From: Rubrivivax sp.
Lineage (GTDB): Bacteria; Pseudomonadota; Gammaproteobacteria; Burkholderiales; Burkholderiaceae_C
Length of the DNA: 10,879 nt
Direction: 5' to 3'
Assembly (NCBI GenBank): GCA_027484885.1
Contig: JAIXSD010000206.1
Span: forward strand, 1 to 10,879
The notes under the pieces are model-generated. The model worked only from the letters and a program-made list of their open reading frames with translations. It did no database searches and was not told the origin of the DNA. This document shows, in pieces, positions 1 through 9,005 of this stretch. The position numbers and the translations under genes are program-made. Each line of letters starts with the position of its first letter. Within the stretch, counting starts at the first letter, position 1.

Positions 1-1
1 A

Positions 2-520
2 GCAAGCAGACGCAAGCAGGGATGGCTGCGCTGGTGGCGCCACCGCTGGATGGACAGCCGGGATGCCGAACGCGCTGTGCCTGACGCCGCGCTGGCGCGC
101 ATCGAGGCCCTGGTGCGCGCCAGCGAGGCCCGGCACCAAGGCCAGATCTGCGTCTGTGTCGAGGCCGGCCTGCCCACCTCCTATTTGTGGAAAGGGCTGC
201 AGGCGCGGGACCGCGCGATCACCCTGTTCGGCAAGCAGCGGGTCTGGGACACCGAGGCCAACAACGGCGTGCTGATCTATCTCTTGCTGGCCGACCGGGC
301 CATTGAAGTGGTGGCCGATCGCGGCCTCAAGCCCTGCGTGAGCCCGCAGCAATGGCAAGCCCTGGTGGCCTCGCTCGGTGAAGCTTTGAAGGCCGGCCAG
401 TTCGAGCCCGGCCTGGCGGCCGCGGTGAACGGTGTGAGCGAGCTGCTCTGCCAGCATTTCCCGCTGCGTGAGGGAGAGACCGCCCGCAACGAACTGCCCG
501 ACGCCGTGCTACGACTTTGA
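2..520 (+). CDS. Small TPM-domain protein, 5'-truncated by the window edge
   Basis: This is the 3' part of a gene for a TPM-domain (TPM_phosphatase / Psb32-like fold) protein, with 172 residues visible. The reading frame is open from base 2 through the ATG at 50. The residues before that ATG (ending WWRHRW) resemble the usual beginning of the Burkholderiales small TPM proteins, so I take the true start to lie just left of the window and not at 50. Family-typical segments are a VCVEAGLP strand, RVWDTEANNGVLIYLLLADR, and an AIEVVADRG segment. No signal peptide or membrane segment is visible, unlike the longer YgcG-type TPM proteins that often sit beside lemA. The biochemical role of these small TPM proteins is not established. 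The stop overlaps the end of the convergent PPK2 gene by 12 bp. Confidence 0.8.
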   Translation, partial: ASRRKQGWLRWWRHRWMDSRDAERAVPDAALARIEALVRASEARHQGQICVCVEAGLPTSYLWKGLQARDRAITLFGKQRVWDTEANNGVLIYLLLADRAIEVVADRGLKPCVSPQQWQALVASLGEALKAGQFEPGLAAAVNGVSELLCQHFPLREGETARNELPDAVLRL

Positions 521-1348
521 CCCTTTGCCTGCAGTTGCGCCGCCCAGCGTTCGAAGCGGCTTGAGCCTGCCGCTGAACGTCTCCGTCAGCGGCTTGTGCC
601 CCAGCGGCGGAAACTTGAGCTTGGCCTGGGGCACGCGCACATCGGGCAGCTGATCGAGCAGGTGGCGGATCAAGGTCAGGCGGCCCAGGCGCTGGTCGTT
701 GAAATCCACCAGGGTCCAAGGCGCGTACTTCTTGTGCGTGGCCGCCAGCATGCGCTCACGGGCCTGGCCGTACTCGGCGTAGCGGCTGCGGGCTTCCAGG
801 TCGATGGGTGAGAGCTTCCAGCGCTTGAGCGGGTCGGCCAGGCGCTCGGCAAAGCGCAGCTCCTGCTGCTCCTGGTCCACACAGAGCCAGTACTTGAGCA
901 AGAGGATGCCGTCGTCCACCAACAGCTTCTCGAACACCGGCGCCTGCTGCAAAAACGCCTCGGTCTGGGCCGGCGTGCAAAAGCCCATGACGCTCTCCAC
1001 CCCGGCGCGGTTGTACCAGCTGCGGTCGAACAGCGCGATCTCGCCCGCGGATGGCAGATACGGCACATAGCGCTGGAAGTACCAGGCGCCCTGCTCCCGC
1101 TCGCTGGGCTTGCCCAGGGCCACGGTGTGGCACTGGCGCGGGTTCAGGGTCTCGGAAATCGCCGCAATCGTGCCGCCCTTGCCCGCAGTGTCGCGCCCCT
1201 CGACCAGCACCACCAGTCGCTTGCCGCTGTGCTGCAGCCACTGCGCCATGGCATTGAGCTCCAGTTGCAGCGGCGCCAAGCGCTCGAGGTACTCGGACTT
1301 GCTGAGCTTCGATGCGGGCTTGAGCTCTTTTTGCTTGGCCATGGTCAT
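509..1348 (-). CDS. ppk2: Polyphosphate kinase 2, class I (PPK2)
   Basis: A 279-residue cytoplasmic PPK2. The family transfers phosphate between polyphosphate and nucleotides; class I members typically phosphorylate nucleoside diphosphates using polyP. Visible motifs are the P-loop GRDTAGKGG (residues 51-59, Lys57), followed by LNPR and WYFQRYVPYLP, and the Walker B-like FDRSWYNRAGVE (107 onward). KRWKLSPIDLEAR and a lid-region sequence like those of single-domain class I enzymes also match. The length is normal for one PPK2 domain with a short C-terminal tail rich in Gly, Lys and Ser. The start is uncertain: ATG at 1348 and ATG at 1342 are both possible, and neither has a clear Shine-Dalgarno. 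The frame is open further upstream to a TTG near 1480, but that extension looks non-coding. The gene is divergent from the lipoprotein gene and convergent with the TPM gene. Confidence 0.93.
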   Translation of the reverse strand: MTMAKQKELKPASKLSKSEYLERLAPLQLELNAMAQWLQHSGKRLVVLVEGRDTAGKGGTIAAISETLNPRQCHTVALGKPSEREQGAWYFQRYVPYLPSAGEIALFDRSWYNRAGVESVMGFCTPAQTEAFLQQAPVFEKLLVDDGILLLKYWLCVDQEQQELRFAERLADPLKRWKLSPIDLEARSRYAEYGQARERMLAATHKKYAPWTLVDFNDQRLGRLTLIRHLLDQLPDVRVPQAKLKFPPLGHKPLTETFSGRLKPLRTLGGATAGKGSKS

Positions 1349-1408
1349 GCGCTCTGTGGTCTGGGGAGAAGGGTCGCAGCTTAACCGCCGCAGCAAGCCA
1401 GGTTCTCG

Positions 1409-1429
1409 CTGCCTGAACTGAATAGGCAG
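1409..1429. repeat. Small inverted repeat in the ppk2-lipoprotein divergent spacer
   Basis: CTGCCT (1409-1414) and AGGCAG (1424-1429) form a perfect 6-bp dyad around a 9-base centre. It lies in the 165-bp divergent spacer between the two gene starts, where an operator could sit. The length is short enough to arise by chance in GC-rich DNA, and I could not place a convincing promoter next to it. The rest of the spacer shows no other clear signal. Confidence 0.2.
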
Positions 1430-1513
1430 AAACAAGGAGTCGAAGTGGGCCCCCGCTATGCCAGAATCGCGCCGCGCCAATTGCGCTACATAACGTTACA
1501 AATCAGGGTTCCC

Positions 1514-1978
1514 ATGAAAGCAAGCTTTATTTCTCTGGCCATCGCTGTGGCCTGCACCGGTTGCGCCTCGGTGATGAACGACGCCACCCACCCGATGAAG
1601 GTGGAAACCAAGTCGGCCAACGGTGAGCTGGTCTCGGGCGCGGACTGCAAGCTGACCAATGACTACGGCAGCATCAATGTGAAGTCTGGCGACACGGCGC
1701 CGGTGCGCCGCTCCAGCAAAGACCTGGACATCGTCTGCAAGCACCCGACCAACCCGGAAGCCACGGCCCGCGCCATCTCGCGCGCCAACGGCGGCATGTA
1801 CGGCAACATCATTCTGGGCGGCGGCATCGGCGCCCTGATCGACCACAGCAAGGGCACGGCCTACACCTACCCGACCTGGGTTCAGCTGGTGTTTGGCAAG
1901 ACCTCGGTGTTCGACCGCAGCCTCGAAAAAGAAGGCCAGCCGACGCCCGCCATCGACGCCAGCGGCACCGCCCCCTGA
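1514..1978 (+). CDS. Predicted lipoprotein with Gly-rich GNIILGGGIGALID motif
   Basis: A 154-residue predicted envelope lipoprotein of unknown function. It starts with a short signal peptide (one Lys, then hydrophobic residues 5-13) and a lipobox-like end ...ACTGC with the likely lipidated Cys17. Cys at -3 of the lipobox is less usual than Leu. The body contains two further cysteines (Cys45, Cys75) that could form a disulfide, an RRSSKDLDIVCK stretch, and a Gly-rich segment at about 93-110 followed by TAYTYPTWVQL. This layout matches a widespread family of small proteobacterial lipoproteins, in which a Gly-rich GNxxxGGxIG segment is followed by an aromatic-Pro segment; some members carry misleading names in databases. 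ATG 1514 has a modest AGGG 5 bases upstream. A GTG at 1445 in the same frame has a better Shine-Dalgarno but would put 23 residues before the signal peptide. A strong terminator follows. Confidence 0.75.
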   Translation: MKASFISLAIAVACTGCASVMNDATHPMKVETKSANGELVSGADCKLTNDYGSINVKSGDTAPVRRSSKDLDIVCKHPTNPEATARAISRANGGMYGNIILGGGIGALIDHSKGTAYTYPTWVQLVFGKTSVFDRSLEKEGQPTPAIDASGTAP

Positions 1979-2001
1979 GCGAGGGCCCTGGGCCACAGTA
2001 C

Positions 2002-2030
2002 AAAGGCACCTCAGCGAGGTGCCTTTTTTT
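2002..2030 (+). terminator. Intrinsic terminator of the lipoprotein gene
   Basis: A perfect 11-bp stem (2002-2012 with 2016-2026) closes a 3-base AGC loop and runs into seven T residues (2024-2030). It starts 24 bp after the lipoprotein stop. On the minus strand the stem is followed only by TTTG, so it may also weakly stop transcripts from the convergent mutarotase gene, whose stop lies at 2070. The rest of the 91-bp gap (1979-2069) shows nothing else. Confidence 0.93.
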
Positions 2031-2069
2031 ATGTCATGCCGCCGAGCGCAGCCACCCGGCGCGCGAGCC

Positions 2070-2951
2070 TCAGACCTGCATCAAGGTCTGCATGCCCACC
2101 CAGCTCTCACCAGGCGCGAGCTGCACGGGCTGGCGGATCTGGGCCGCTTCGATGCAGAGCATGTGCTGATAGCCATCGGCCGGCATGTCAGCCAGCTGGG
2201 CACATTTCTCGGCGCCGGGGTTCCAGACCACGGTGTCCTCGAAACCTTGCTGGCGGATCAGCAGCTGGCGGCCGCGGTTGATCAGCTGTTCCTTGAGGGT
2301 CAGGTCTTGCTTGAGGCCGTGGTAGATGCGGTCGAGATCACCGTCCGGCAGCAAGAGTTCGACCCGCTGGCGCTTGAGCTCGCCCCCGGCGGCGCTGTCC
2401 TCGTACTGCAGGCCGCTCAGGCCTTCGACGCTGCTGGAGTCCAGGTCGTGGACGCGCAGATAGGTGTGCAGCGCGCTGGTGAAATCGAAAGCGGTGTCGC
2501 CCTTGTTCTCGCAGGCCAGCTCGATCTGCAGCTCACGGCCGCTGATGCGCACGCTCAGCTCCAGCTCAAAGGCGTGGGGCCAGAACATGCGGCTGGCCGC
2601 ATCGTCGCTCAAGCGCAGCACGGCCAGCGCATCGTCGGCGCCCTGCTCGGCCGACACCAGCTGCCAGGGCTTGCTGCGGGCAAAGCCATGGCGCTTGAGC
2701 GGGCCGCGGGTGGAGAACTGCGGAAAGATCACCGGCACTCCACCACGGATGGCCTCGCCGTTGGCATAGGCCGTCTTGGGCGAAACGTAGAGCTGCTCCT
2801 CGCCGCCGGCGGGCACCCAGGAGAGCAGGTGCGCGCCGTGCAGCAGCACCGTGGCGCGCGCGCCATCGGGCGACAACAGTTCGATCGCATCGAGGCCTTG
2901 ATGGCGGGTGATGGCAATGGACTTGGGCGACACGGCGTTGATGGCTGTCAT
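2070..2951 (-). CDS. D-hexose-6-phosphate mutarotase (YeaD-like aldose 1-epimerase family)
   Basis: A 293-residue cytoplasmic protein of the galactose mutarotase-like fold, YeaD branch. Members interconvert the alpha and beta anomers of hexose 6-phosphates such as glucose 6-phosphate. Supporting motifs are GAHLLSW (39-45), RGGVPVIFPQF (69-79), HGFAR (88-92), SALHTY with the presumed catalytic His162, WNPG (243-246), DMPADGY (255-261) and the presumed catalytic Glu268 in CIEAA. The length equals that of E. coli YeaD (about 294). The ATG at 2951 is chosen because a GGAGAG Shine-Dalgarno lies 7 bases upstream; a TTG at 3002 in frame would overlap the atp terminator. The gene is 128 bp downstream of atpC on the same strand but separated from it by a terminator, so it probably has its own promoter or depends on read-through. 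Confidence 0.93.
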   Translation of the reverse strand: MTAINAVSPKSIAITRHQGLDAIELLSPDGARATVLLHGAHLLSWVPAGGEEQLYVSPKTAYANGEAIRGGVPVIFPQFSTRGPLKRHGFARSKPWQLVSAEQGADDALAVLRLSDDAASRMFWPHAFELELSVRISGRELQIELACENKGDTAFDFTSALHTYLRVHDLDSSSVEGLSGLQYEDSAAGGELKRQRVELLLPDGDLDRIYHGLKQDLTLKEQLINRGRQLLIRQQGFEDTVVWNPGAEKCAQLADMPADGYQHMLCIEAAQIRQPVQLAPGESWVGMQTLMQV

Positions 2952-2958
2952 GGCGAGG

Positions 2959-2964
2959 CTCTCC
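2959..2964 (-). promoter_or_regulatory. Ribosome binding site deciding the mutarotase start
   Basis: The minus strand reads GGAGAG, 7 bases before ATG 2951. No such site precedes the upstream TTG at 3002, which lies at the foot of the atp terminator hairpin. This fixes the start at 2951. Confidence 0.75.
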
Positions 2965-2992
2965 GCAATGGGGGATGGTGTTCTGATGTTTT

Positions 2993-3029
2993 CAAAAGAC
3001 AACGCCCGCCTGACTTGCGTCGGCGGGCG
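2993..3029 (-). terminator. Intrinsic terminator of the atp operon
   Basis: On the minus strand an 8-bp perfect GC stem (3029-3022 with 3010-3003) continues, past one bulged base (3011), into a 3-bp stem (3021-3019 with 3014-3012) closed by a GCAA tetraloop. It is followed by TTGTCTTTTG. The hairpin lies 50 bp after the atpC stop. GCAA closed by C-G is a GNRA-type loop, which favours a stable RNA hairpin. The T tract is interrupted, so termination may be incomplete and some transcript could reach the mutarotase gene. Confidence 0.75.
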
Positions 3030-3079
3030 CTGGGCTCAGGGGCGCTGGCGTGTTGCCTCGCGACCCTGGCGTGTGCGAA

Positions 3080-3493
3080 TTACTTCTGACGGAACTTGCG
3101 CAGCGCCGCGATCTGGGCCGCCATGGCGGCGAACTCGCTTTGCGCAGCGGCAAAGTCAATATCGCTCTTGGCGTTCTTCATCGCTTCCTCGGCCAACTTC
3201 TTGGCTTCGGTGGCCTTGGCTTCGTCCAGGTCCTTGCCGCGGATGGCGGTGTCGGCCAGCACGGTCACCGTGCCCGGCTGCACTTCCAGAATGCCGCCGG
3301 CGACGAAGACGAACTCTTCGCTGCCATCGGCCTTCTCGATGCGCACGGCACCCGGCTTGATGCGGGTGATCAGGGGGGTGTGCTTGGGCAAGATGCCCAG
3401 CTCACCACCTTCACCCGGCAGCGCGACGAACTTGGCTTCGCCGGAGAAGATCTGCTCTTCGGCGGAGACCACGTCAACATGAATGGTTGCCAT
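3080..3493 (-). CDS. atpC: F1Fo ATP synthase subunit epsilon
   Basis: A 137-residue epsilon subunit, the inhibitory part of the F1 central stalk, which sits with gamma on the c-ring. The N-terminal beta-sandwich (about 1-85) carries the conserved [12 protein letters not shown] segment (30-41). The C-terminal part (about 88-137) is Ala/Lys/Glu-rich and forms the helical hairpin that can insert into F1 and inhibit ATP hydrolysis. Length is typical (E. coli 139). ATG 3493 is preceded by AAGGAC at about 10 bases. This is the last gene of the operon. It follows atpD after an 83-bp gap that contains a strong hairpin, and is followed by the operon terminator. Confidence 0.98.
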   Translation of the reverse strand: MATIHVDVVSAEEQIFSGEAKFVALPGEGGELGILPKHTPLITRIKPGAVRIEKADGSEEFVFVAGGILEVQPGTVTVLADTAIRGKDLDEAKATEAKKLAEEAMKNAKSDIDFAAAQSEFAAMAAQIAALRKFRQK

Positions 3494-3538
3494 GATTTGT
3501 ATCGTCCTTAGCGTTGAAAAAGAGAGTTAGAGGGAACT

Positions 3539-3567
3539 GCCGCCGAGGGCTTGCGCCCCGCGGCGGC
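3539..3567 (-). promoter_or_regulatory. Intercistronic hairpin between atpD and atpC with a GCAA tetraloop
   Basis: On the minus strand, GCCGCCG (3567-3561) pairs with CGGCGGC (3545-3539). An inner GGGC/GCCC stem (3558-3555 with 3550-3547) follows and is closed by GCAA. A CG/T internal loop separates the two stems. The hairpin starts 9 bp after the atpD stop and is not directly followed by a T run; a looser U/C-rich stretch comes about 10 bases later. It could be a partial attenuator, a 3'-end stabiliser after mRNA processing, or a brake on atpC. It is not a normal terminator, because atpC must still be expressed. Confidence 0.6.
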
Positions 3568-3576
3568 GAACGTCCA

Positions 3577-5046
<1,470 letters not shown>

Positions 5047-5931
5047 TCAACCCACCGCGGCCGCGCCACTGACGATTTCGCTCAGTTCCTTGGTGATGGC
5101 GGCCTGACGGGTCTTGTTGTAGACCAGCTTCAGCTCACCAATCAAGGTGCCGGCGTTGTCGGTTGCGGCCTTCATCGCCACCATGCGTGCCGATTGCTCG
5201 GACGCCATGTTTTCCGCCACAGCCTGATAAACCAGCGCTTCGGTGTAACGCACCAAGAGCTCGTCGATCACGGTCGCCGCGTCGGGTTCGTAGATGTAAT
5301 CCCAAGCGTGCGAGGCCTTGGAGCCTTCAGCGCCACCGGCCAGACCCTCGGTGCTCAGCGGCAGCAGCTGCTGCACCACCGGCTCCTGCTTCATCGTGTT
5401 GATGAAACGGGTGTAGCACAGGTAAACCGCCGAGAGCTTGCCTTCCGCGTACGCGTCGAGCAAAACCTTGACCGGGCCGATGATCTTCTCGATGTGAGGC
5501 TGGTCACCCATCTGCGTCACATGCGAGACGACCTTGGCGCCGATGCGGTTCATGAAGCCCAAGCCCTTGTTGCCGATGGCAACGACTTCAGCCTTCTGAC
5601 CGCCCGCTTCCAGGTCTTTCAACTTGGCCGTGGCTGCGCGCAACAGATTGGTGTTCAAACCGCCGCACAGACCCTTGTCCGTCGTGACCACCACGAAACC
5701 GACCTGCTTGGCCGACTCGTTCGTCACCATGAAGGGGTGCTGGTACTCGGGGTTGGCCTTGGAGAGATTGGCGGCGATGCTGCCGATCTTCTCGCTGTAG
5801 GGCCGAGCCGAGCGCATCCGTTCCTGCGCCTTGCGCATCTTGGACGCAGCGACCATTTCCATGGCCTTGGTGATCTTCTTGGTGTTCTCGACCGACTTGA
5901 TCTTGCCGCGAATTTCCTTGCTTGATGCCAT
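5047..5931 (-). CDS. atpG: F1Fo ATP synthase subunit gamma
   Basis: A 294-residue gamma subunit, the rotating central shaft of F1. The N-terminal helix begins [29 protein letters not shown] in family style, the central Rossmann-like part contains [14 protein letters not shown] (about 80-93), and the C-terminal signature [14 protein letters not shown] lies at 279-292. Length is near the E. coli value (287). There is no cyanobacterial or chloroplast-type regulatory Cys insertion. ATG 5931 is preceded by AGGAG 5 bases upstream. The 62-bp gap from atpA contains a 7-bp GC hairpin. One copy per F1 is needed against three of the preceding alpha. Confidence 0.98.
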   Translation of the reverse strand: MASSKEIRGKIKSVENTKKITKAMEMVAASKMRKAQERMRSARPYSEKIGSIAANLSKANPEYQHPFMVTNESAKQVGFVVVTTDKGLCGGLNTNLLRAATAKLKDLEAGGQKAEVVAIGNKGLGFMNRIGAKVVSHVTQMGDQPHIEKIIGPVKVLLDAYAEGKLSAVYLCYTRFINTMKQEPVVQQLLPLSTEGLAGGAEGSKASHAWDYIYEPDAATVIDELLVRYTEALVYQAVAENMASEQSARMVAMKAATDNAGTLIGELKLVYNKTRQAAITKELSEIVSGAAAVG

Positions 5932-5949
5932 GATTTCTCCTGTTCAGAT

Positions 5950-5983
5950 GGGGCGGTTCAGCGCGTGGTGCTTGTTCCGCCCC
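5950..5983 (-). promoter_or_regulatory. Intercistronic hairpin between atpA and atpG
   Basis: GGGGCGG (5950-5956) and CCGCCCC (5977-5983) form a perfect 7-bp, all G-C stem around a 20-base loop. One mismatch outside it is followed by two more pairs. It lies in the 62-bp atpA-atpG gap, ending 18 bases before the atpG ATG and a few bases before its Shine-Dalgarno. No T run follows, so it is not a terminator. Possible roles are mRNA processing, 3'-end protection of the atpA message or slowing of initiation at atpG. Confidence 0.5.
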
Positions 5984-5993
5984 GTCATGGGCA

Positions 5994-7547
5994 TTAAGCG
6001 AAGGACTTCTTGAACGTCGTGATGGCGGCGTTCAACTCGGCTTCCGCATCCTTGTCCATGGCCTTGTCGGCTTCCAGCTTGGCCAGCAGAGCGGCGTGGC
6101 TGGTCTTCAGGAACTGGTGCAGGCCGTGTTCGAAAGCCAGAACCTTCTTCACGTCCAGGCTGTCCATGAAGCCCTTGTTCACCGCGTACAGCGTGGCAGC
6201 CATCAGGCTGATCGGCAGCGGCGAGTACTGAGCTTGCTTCAGCAGTTCGGTCACGCGGGCACCGCGGTCCAGCTGCTTGCGGGTGGACTCGTCCAGATCG
6301 GAAGCGAACTGCGCGAACGCAGCCAGTTCACGGTACTGCGCCAGGTCGGTACGGATACCGCCGGACAGGCCCTTGATCAGCTTGGTCTGAGCAGCGCCAC
6401 CGACGCGCGACACCGAGATACCGGCGTTGATCGCGGGGCGGATGCCGGCGTTGAACAGGTTGGTTTCCAGGAAGATCTGGCCGTCGGTGATCGAGATCAC
6501 GTTGGTCGGAACGAAGGCGGACACGTCACCGGCTTGGGTTTCGATGATGGGCAGCGCGGTCAGCGAACCGGTCTTGCCCTTCACTTCACCCTTGGTGAAT
6601 GCTTCGACGTAGTCGGCATTCACGCGAGCGGCACGCTCCAGCAGACGGCTGTGCAGGTAGAACACGTCGCCCGGGTAGGCTTCACGGCCCGGCGGACGGC
6701 GCAGCAGCAGCGACACCTGACGGTAGGCCACGGCCTGCTTGGACAGATCGTCATAAATGATCAGCGCATCTTGACCGCGGTCGCGGAAGTACTCGCCCAT
6801 CGTGCAGCCCGAGTAGGCCGAGACGTACTGCATGGCCGCCGATTCAGACGCAGAGGCGGCCACGACGATGGTGTAGTCCATCGCGCCGTTGGCTTCCAGA
6901 GCCCGCACCACGTTCTTGATCGACGAAGCCTTTTGGCCGATCGCGACGTAGATACAGGTCATGTTCTGACCCTTCTGGGCCAGGATGGCGTCGATGGCGA
7001 CGGCGGTCTTGCCGGTCTGGCGGTCACCGATGATCAGCTCGCGCTGGCCACGGCCGACGGGCACCATGGAGTCGATGGACTTCAGACCGGTCTGCACCGG
7101 CTGGTCCACGGACTTACGTGCGATCACGCCAGGAGCGACCTTTTCGATCACGTCGGTCAGCTTGGCGTTGATCGGGCCCTTGCCGTCGATCGGCTCGCCC
7201 AGGGCGTTGACGACGCGGCCCACCAGCTCGGGGCCGACGGGCACTTCCAGAATGCGACCCGTGCACTTGACGGTGTTGCCTTCGGAGATGTGCTCGTAAG
7301 CGCCCAGAATCACGGCGCCGACGGAGTCGCGCTCGAGGTTCAGCGCCAGGCCGTAGGTCGGCTTGCCATCGGCACCGGCCGGGAACTCCAGCATTTCGCC
7401 TTGCATCACGTCAGACAGACCATGGATGCGGCAGATGCCGTCGGACACGGACACGACCGTGCCCTGGTTGCGGACGTCCGTCGATGCACCCAGACCCTCG
7501 ATGCGGGACTTGATGACTTCGGAAATTTCAGCAGGATTCAAATTCAT
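5994..7547 (-). CDS. atpA: F1Fo ATP synthase subunit alpha
   Basis: A 517-residue alpha subunit, three per F1, which holds the non-catalytic nucleotide sites and the arginine that completes each catalytic site. The N-terminal helix [17 protein letters not shown] is the delta-binding part. The P-loop GDRQTGKT is at 174-181, [19 protein letters not shown] is at about 283-301, and the family signature [10 protein letters not shown] (371-380) is followed by Arg381, the expected arginine finger. ATG 7547 is chosen because GGGAG lies 8 bases upstream and the resulting N-terminus matches the family. An in-frame ATG at 7562 would add five residues and lacks a Shine-Dalgarno. The gap to atpH is 92 bp, the longest inside the operon, with no clear promoter in it. 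Confidence 0.99.
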   Translation of the reverse strand: MNLNPAEISEVIKSRIEGLGASTDVRNQGTVVSVSDGICRIHGLSDVMQGEMLEFPAGADGKPTYGLALNLERDSVGAVILGAYEHISEGNTVKCTGRILEVPVGPELVGRVVNALGEPIDGKGPINAKLTDVIEKVAPGVIARKSVDQPVQTGLKSIDSMVPVGRGQRELIIGDRQTGKTAVAIDAILAQKGQNMTCIYVAIGQKASSIKNVVRALEANGAMDYTIVVAASASESAAMQYVSAYSGCTMGEYFRDRGQDALIIYDDLSKQAVAYRQVSLLLRRPPGREAYPGDVFYLHSRLLERAARVNADYVEAFTKGEVKGKTGSLTALPIIETQAGDVSAFVPTNVISITDGQIFLETNLFNAGIRPAINAGISVSRVGGAAQTKLIKGLSGGIRTDLAQYRELAAFAQFASDLDESTRKQLDRGARVTELLKQAQYSPLPISLMAATLYAVNKGFMDSLDVKKVLAFEHGLHQFLKTSHAALLAKLEADKAMDKDAEAELNAAITTFKKSFA

Positions 7548-7639
7548 TGCTATGGCTCCCATCTGGACTAGCGTCTGTTGCCAGAGCGGTAGACACAGGG
7601 ATGAACGAAAGGGGGTGGCGTTGCGCTCGTGCCCGAAAC

Positions 7640-8173
7640 TCAGGCGGTGAGCGCCACTTTCATGCGCTCCAGGCGGGACTTGACCGAGGTGTCGAGCACC
7701 TCATCGCCAACCACCACCCGGATGCCGCCAATCAATGCCGGCTCCAGCGTGACTTGGGCTTGCAGCTTGCGAGCGAAGCGCTTTTCCAGCGCCGCCACGA
7801 CCTCGGCCAGCTGAGCCGGCTCGATCGGGTAGGCGCTGTAAATGGTCGCATCAGCCACACCTGCGGCGGCATTGGCGAGCGCGTGGAACTGCGCTGCCAC
7901 GGCCGGCAAGGCTGCCAGGCGACCATTGGCGATCACTTCACGCAGAAAGCTCTGCATGCCGTCGGCCAAGGCCAGGCCCGTGGCTGCCGTCATGATGGCA
8001 AGCACTTGCTCAGGCTGGGCCTTGGGGCTGTCAGCGAACTGGCGCAGCTCGGCGTCTTGCGCCACCTGGGCCAGCGCAGAAATCTGCTGGCCCCAGGCCT
8101 TGACGTCAGACTTCAGCGCCACTTGGTAGAGCGCTTCCGCGTAAGGACGGGCAATGGTTGCGAGCTCAGCCAT
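7640..8173 (-). CDS. atpH: F1Fo ATP synthase subunit delta
   Basis: A 177-residue delta subunit, which joins the top of F1 to the b-dimer peripheral stalk. It starts [19 protein letters not shown], the standard OSCP/delta opening, and has a helical N-terminal domain. The C-terminal family signature [20 protein letters not shown] lies at about 146-165. Length equals the E. coli protein. ATG 8173 begins two bases after the atpF stop, and its GGAG Shine-Dalgarno lies inside the last codons of atpF, so translation is probably coupled to atpF. Confidence 0.98.
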   Translation of the reverse strand: MAELATIARPYAEALYQVALKSDVKAWGQQISALAQVAQDAELRQFADSPKAQPEQVLAIMTAATGLALADGMQSFLREVIANGRLAALPAVAAQFHALANAAAGVADATIYSAYPIEPAQLAEVVAALEKRFARKLQAQVTLEPALIGGIRVVVGDEVLDTSVKSRLERMKVALTA

Positions 8174-8175
8174 GA

Positions 8176-8646
8176 TTACAGCTCCGTCTTCAGACGGCCC
8201 AGCAACTCGGCATGGACGCTGGCGTTGACCTCGCGCTGCAGAATTTGCTCGGCACCCTTGACGGCCAGTGCGGCGACCTGCTCGCGCAGGGCCTCACGGG
8301 CACGTGCGGCTTGCTGCTCGGCTTCAGCCTTGGCAGCGGCCACGATCTTGGCGCCTTCTTCTTCTGCACGCACTTTGGCAGCGTCCACGATGGCAGCGGC
8401 ACGCTTTTCAGCGTCAGCCAATTGCTTGGTGGTTTCACCGCGCGCTTGGGCCAGTTGCTCGTCGACCTTCTTGTTGGCCGTGGCCAATTCAGACTTGGCC
8501 AGTTCAGCCGCCTTCAGACCGTCGGCGATCTTCTGCGCACGCTCATCCAGCGCCTTGGTGATCGGCGGCCAGATGAAGCGCATGGTGAACCAAACAAGGA
8601 TCGCAAAAACGATCGCTTGCAGGAACAGGGTTGCGTTGATATTCAC
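8176..8646 (-). CDS. atpF: F1Fo ATP synthase subunit b (GTG start)
   Basis: A 156-residue b subunit; two copies form the peripheral stalk. One N-terminal membrane helix (about 5-25) ends FIWPPI, the conserved DER motif follows at 34-36 (Arg36 corresponds to E. coli bArg36), and a long Ala/Glu/Lys-rich coiled coil runs to the C-terminus, which binds delta. Length equals E. coli b. The start codon is GTG at 8646; the next in-frame Met lies inside the membrane helix, so no ATG start fits. AAGGA lies 7 bases upstream and is partly inside a hairpin. The gap from atpE is 38 bp. Confidence 0.97.
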   Translation of the reverse strand: MNINATLFLQAIVFAILVWFTMRFIWPPITKALDERAQKIADGLKAAELAKSELATANKKVDEQLAQARGETTKQLADAEKRAAAIVDAAKVRAEEEGAKIVAAAKAEAEQQAARAREALREQVAALAVKGAEQILQREVNASVHAELLGRLKTEL

Positions 8647-8654
8647 AGCACGAT

Positions 8655-8672
8655 CCTTTCAACCGTGAAAGG
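8655..8672 (-). promoter_or_regulatory. atpE-atpF intercistronic hairpin overlapping the atpF Shine-Dalgarno
   Basis: On the minus strand, CCTTTCA (8672-8666) pairs perfectly with TGAAAGG (8661-8655) around a CGGT loop. The 3' arm contains most of the AAGGA Shine-Dalgarno of atpF, which should reduce free initiation at its GTG codon. The 5' arm starts 12 bases after the atpE stop, so a ribosome terminating on atpE may open the stem, giving translational coupling. The paired bases are read directly; the effect is inferred. Confidence 0.6.
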
Positions 8673-8684
8673 TTGGCCGTTCAA

Positions 8685-9005
<321 letters not shown>

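Noticed and set aside
1458..1493. An 11-codon ORF before the lipoprotein gene that could be a leader peptide
   Set aside because: The nearest Shine-Dalgarno is about 18 bases away, too far, and no attenuator structure follows.
1893..3089. Open frame of about 400 codons on the plus strand opposite the mutarotase gene
   Set aside because: It runs through the lipoprotein terminator and is antisense to a gene with clear family motifs.
6096..7571. Open frame of about 490 codons opposite atpA
   Set aside because: Antisense to a certain gene, with the same His/Asp/Val/Gly-rich composition as the other shadows and no recognisable family.
7562..7589. TCTGG/CCAGA inverted repeat in the atpH-atpA gap
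   Set aside because: Only about 5 bp with a loop of about 14 bases; expected by chance.
7547..8668. Open frame of about 370 codons on the plus strand opposite atpH and atpF
   Set aside because: Antisense to two certain genes; low-complexity Ala/Ser/Arg translation.
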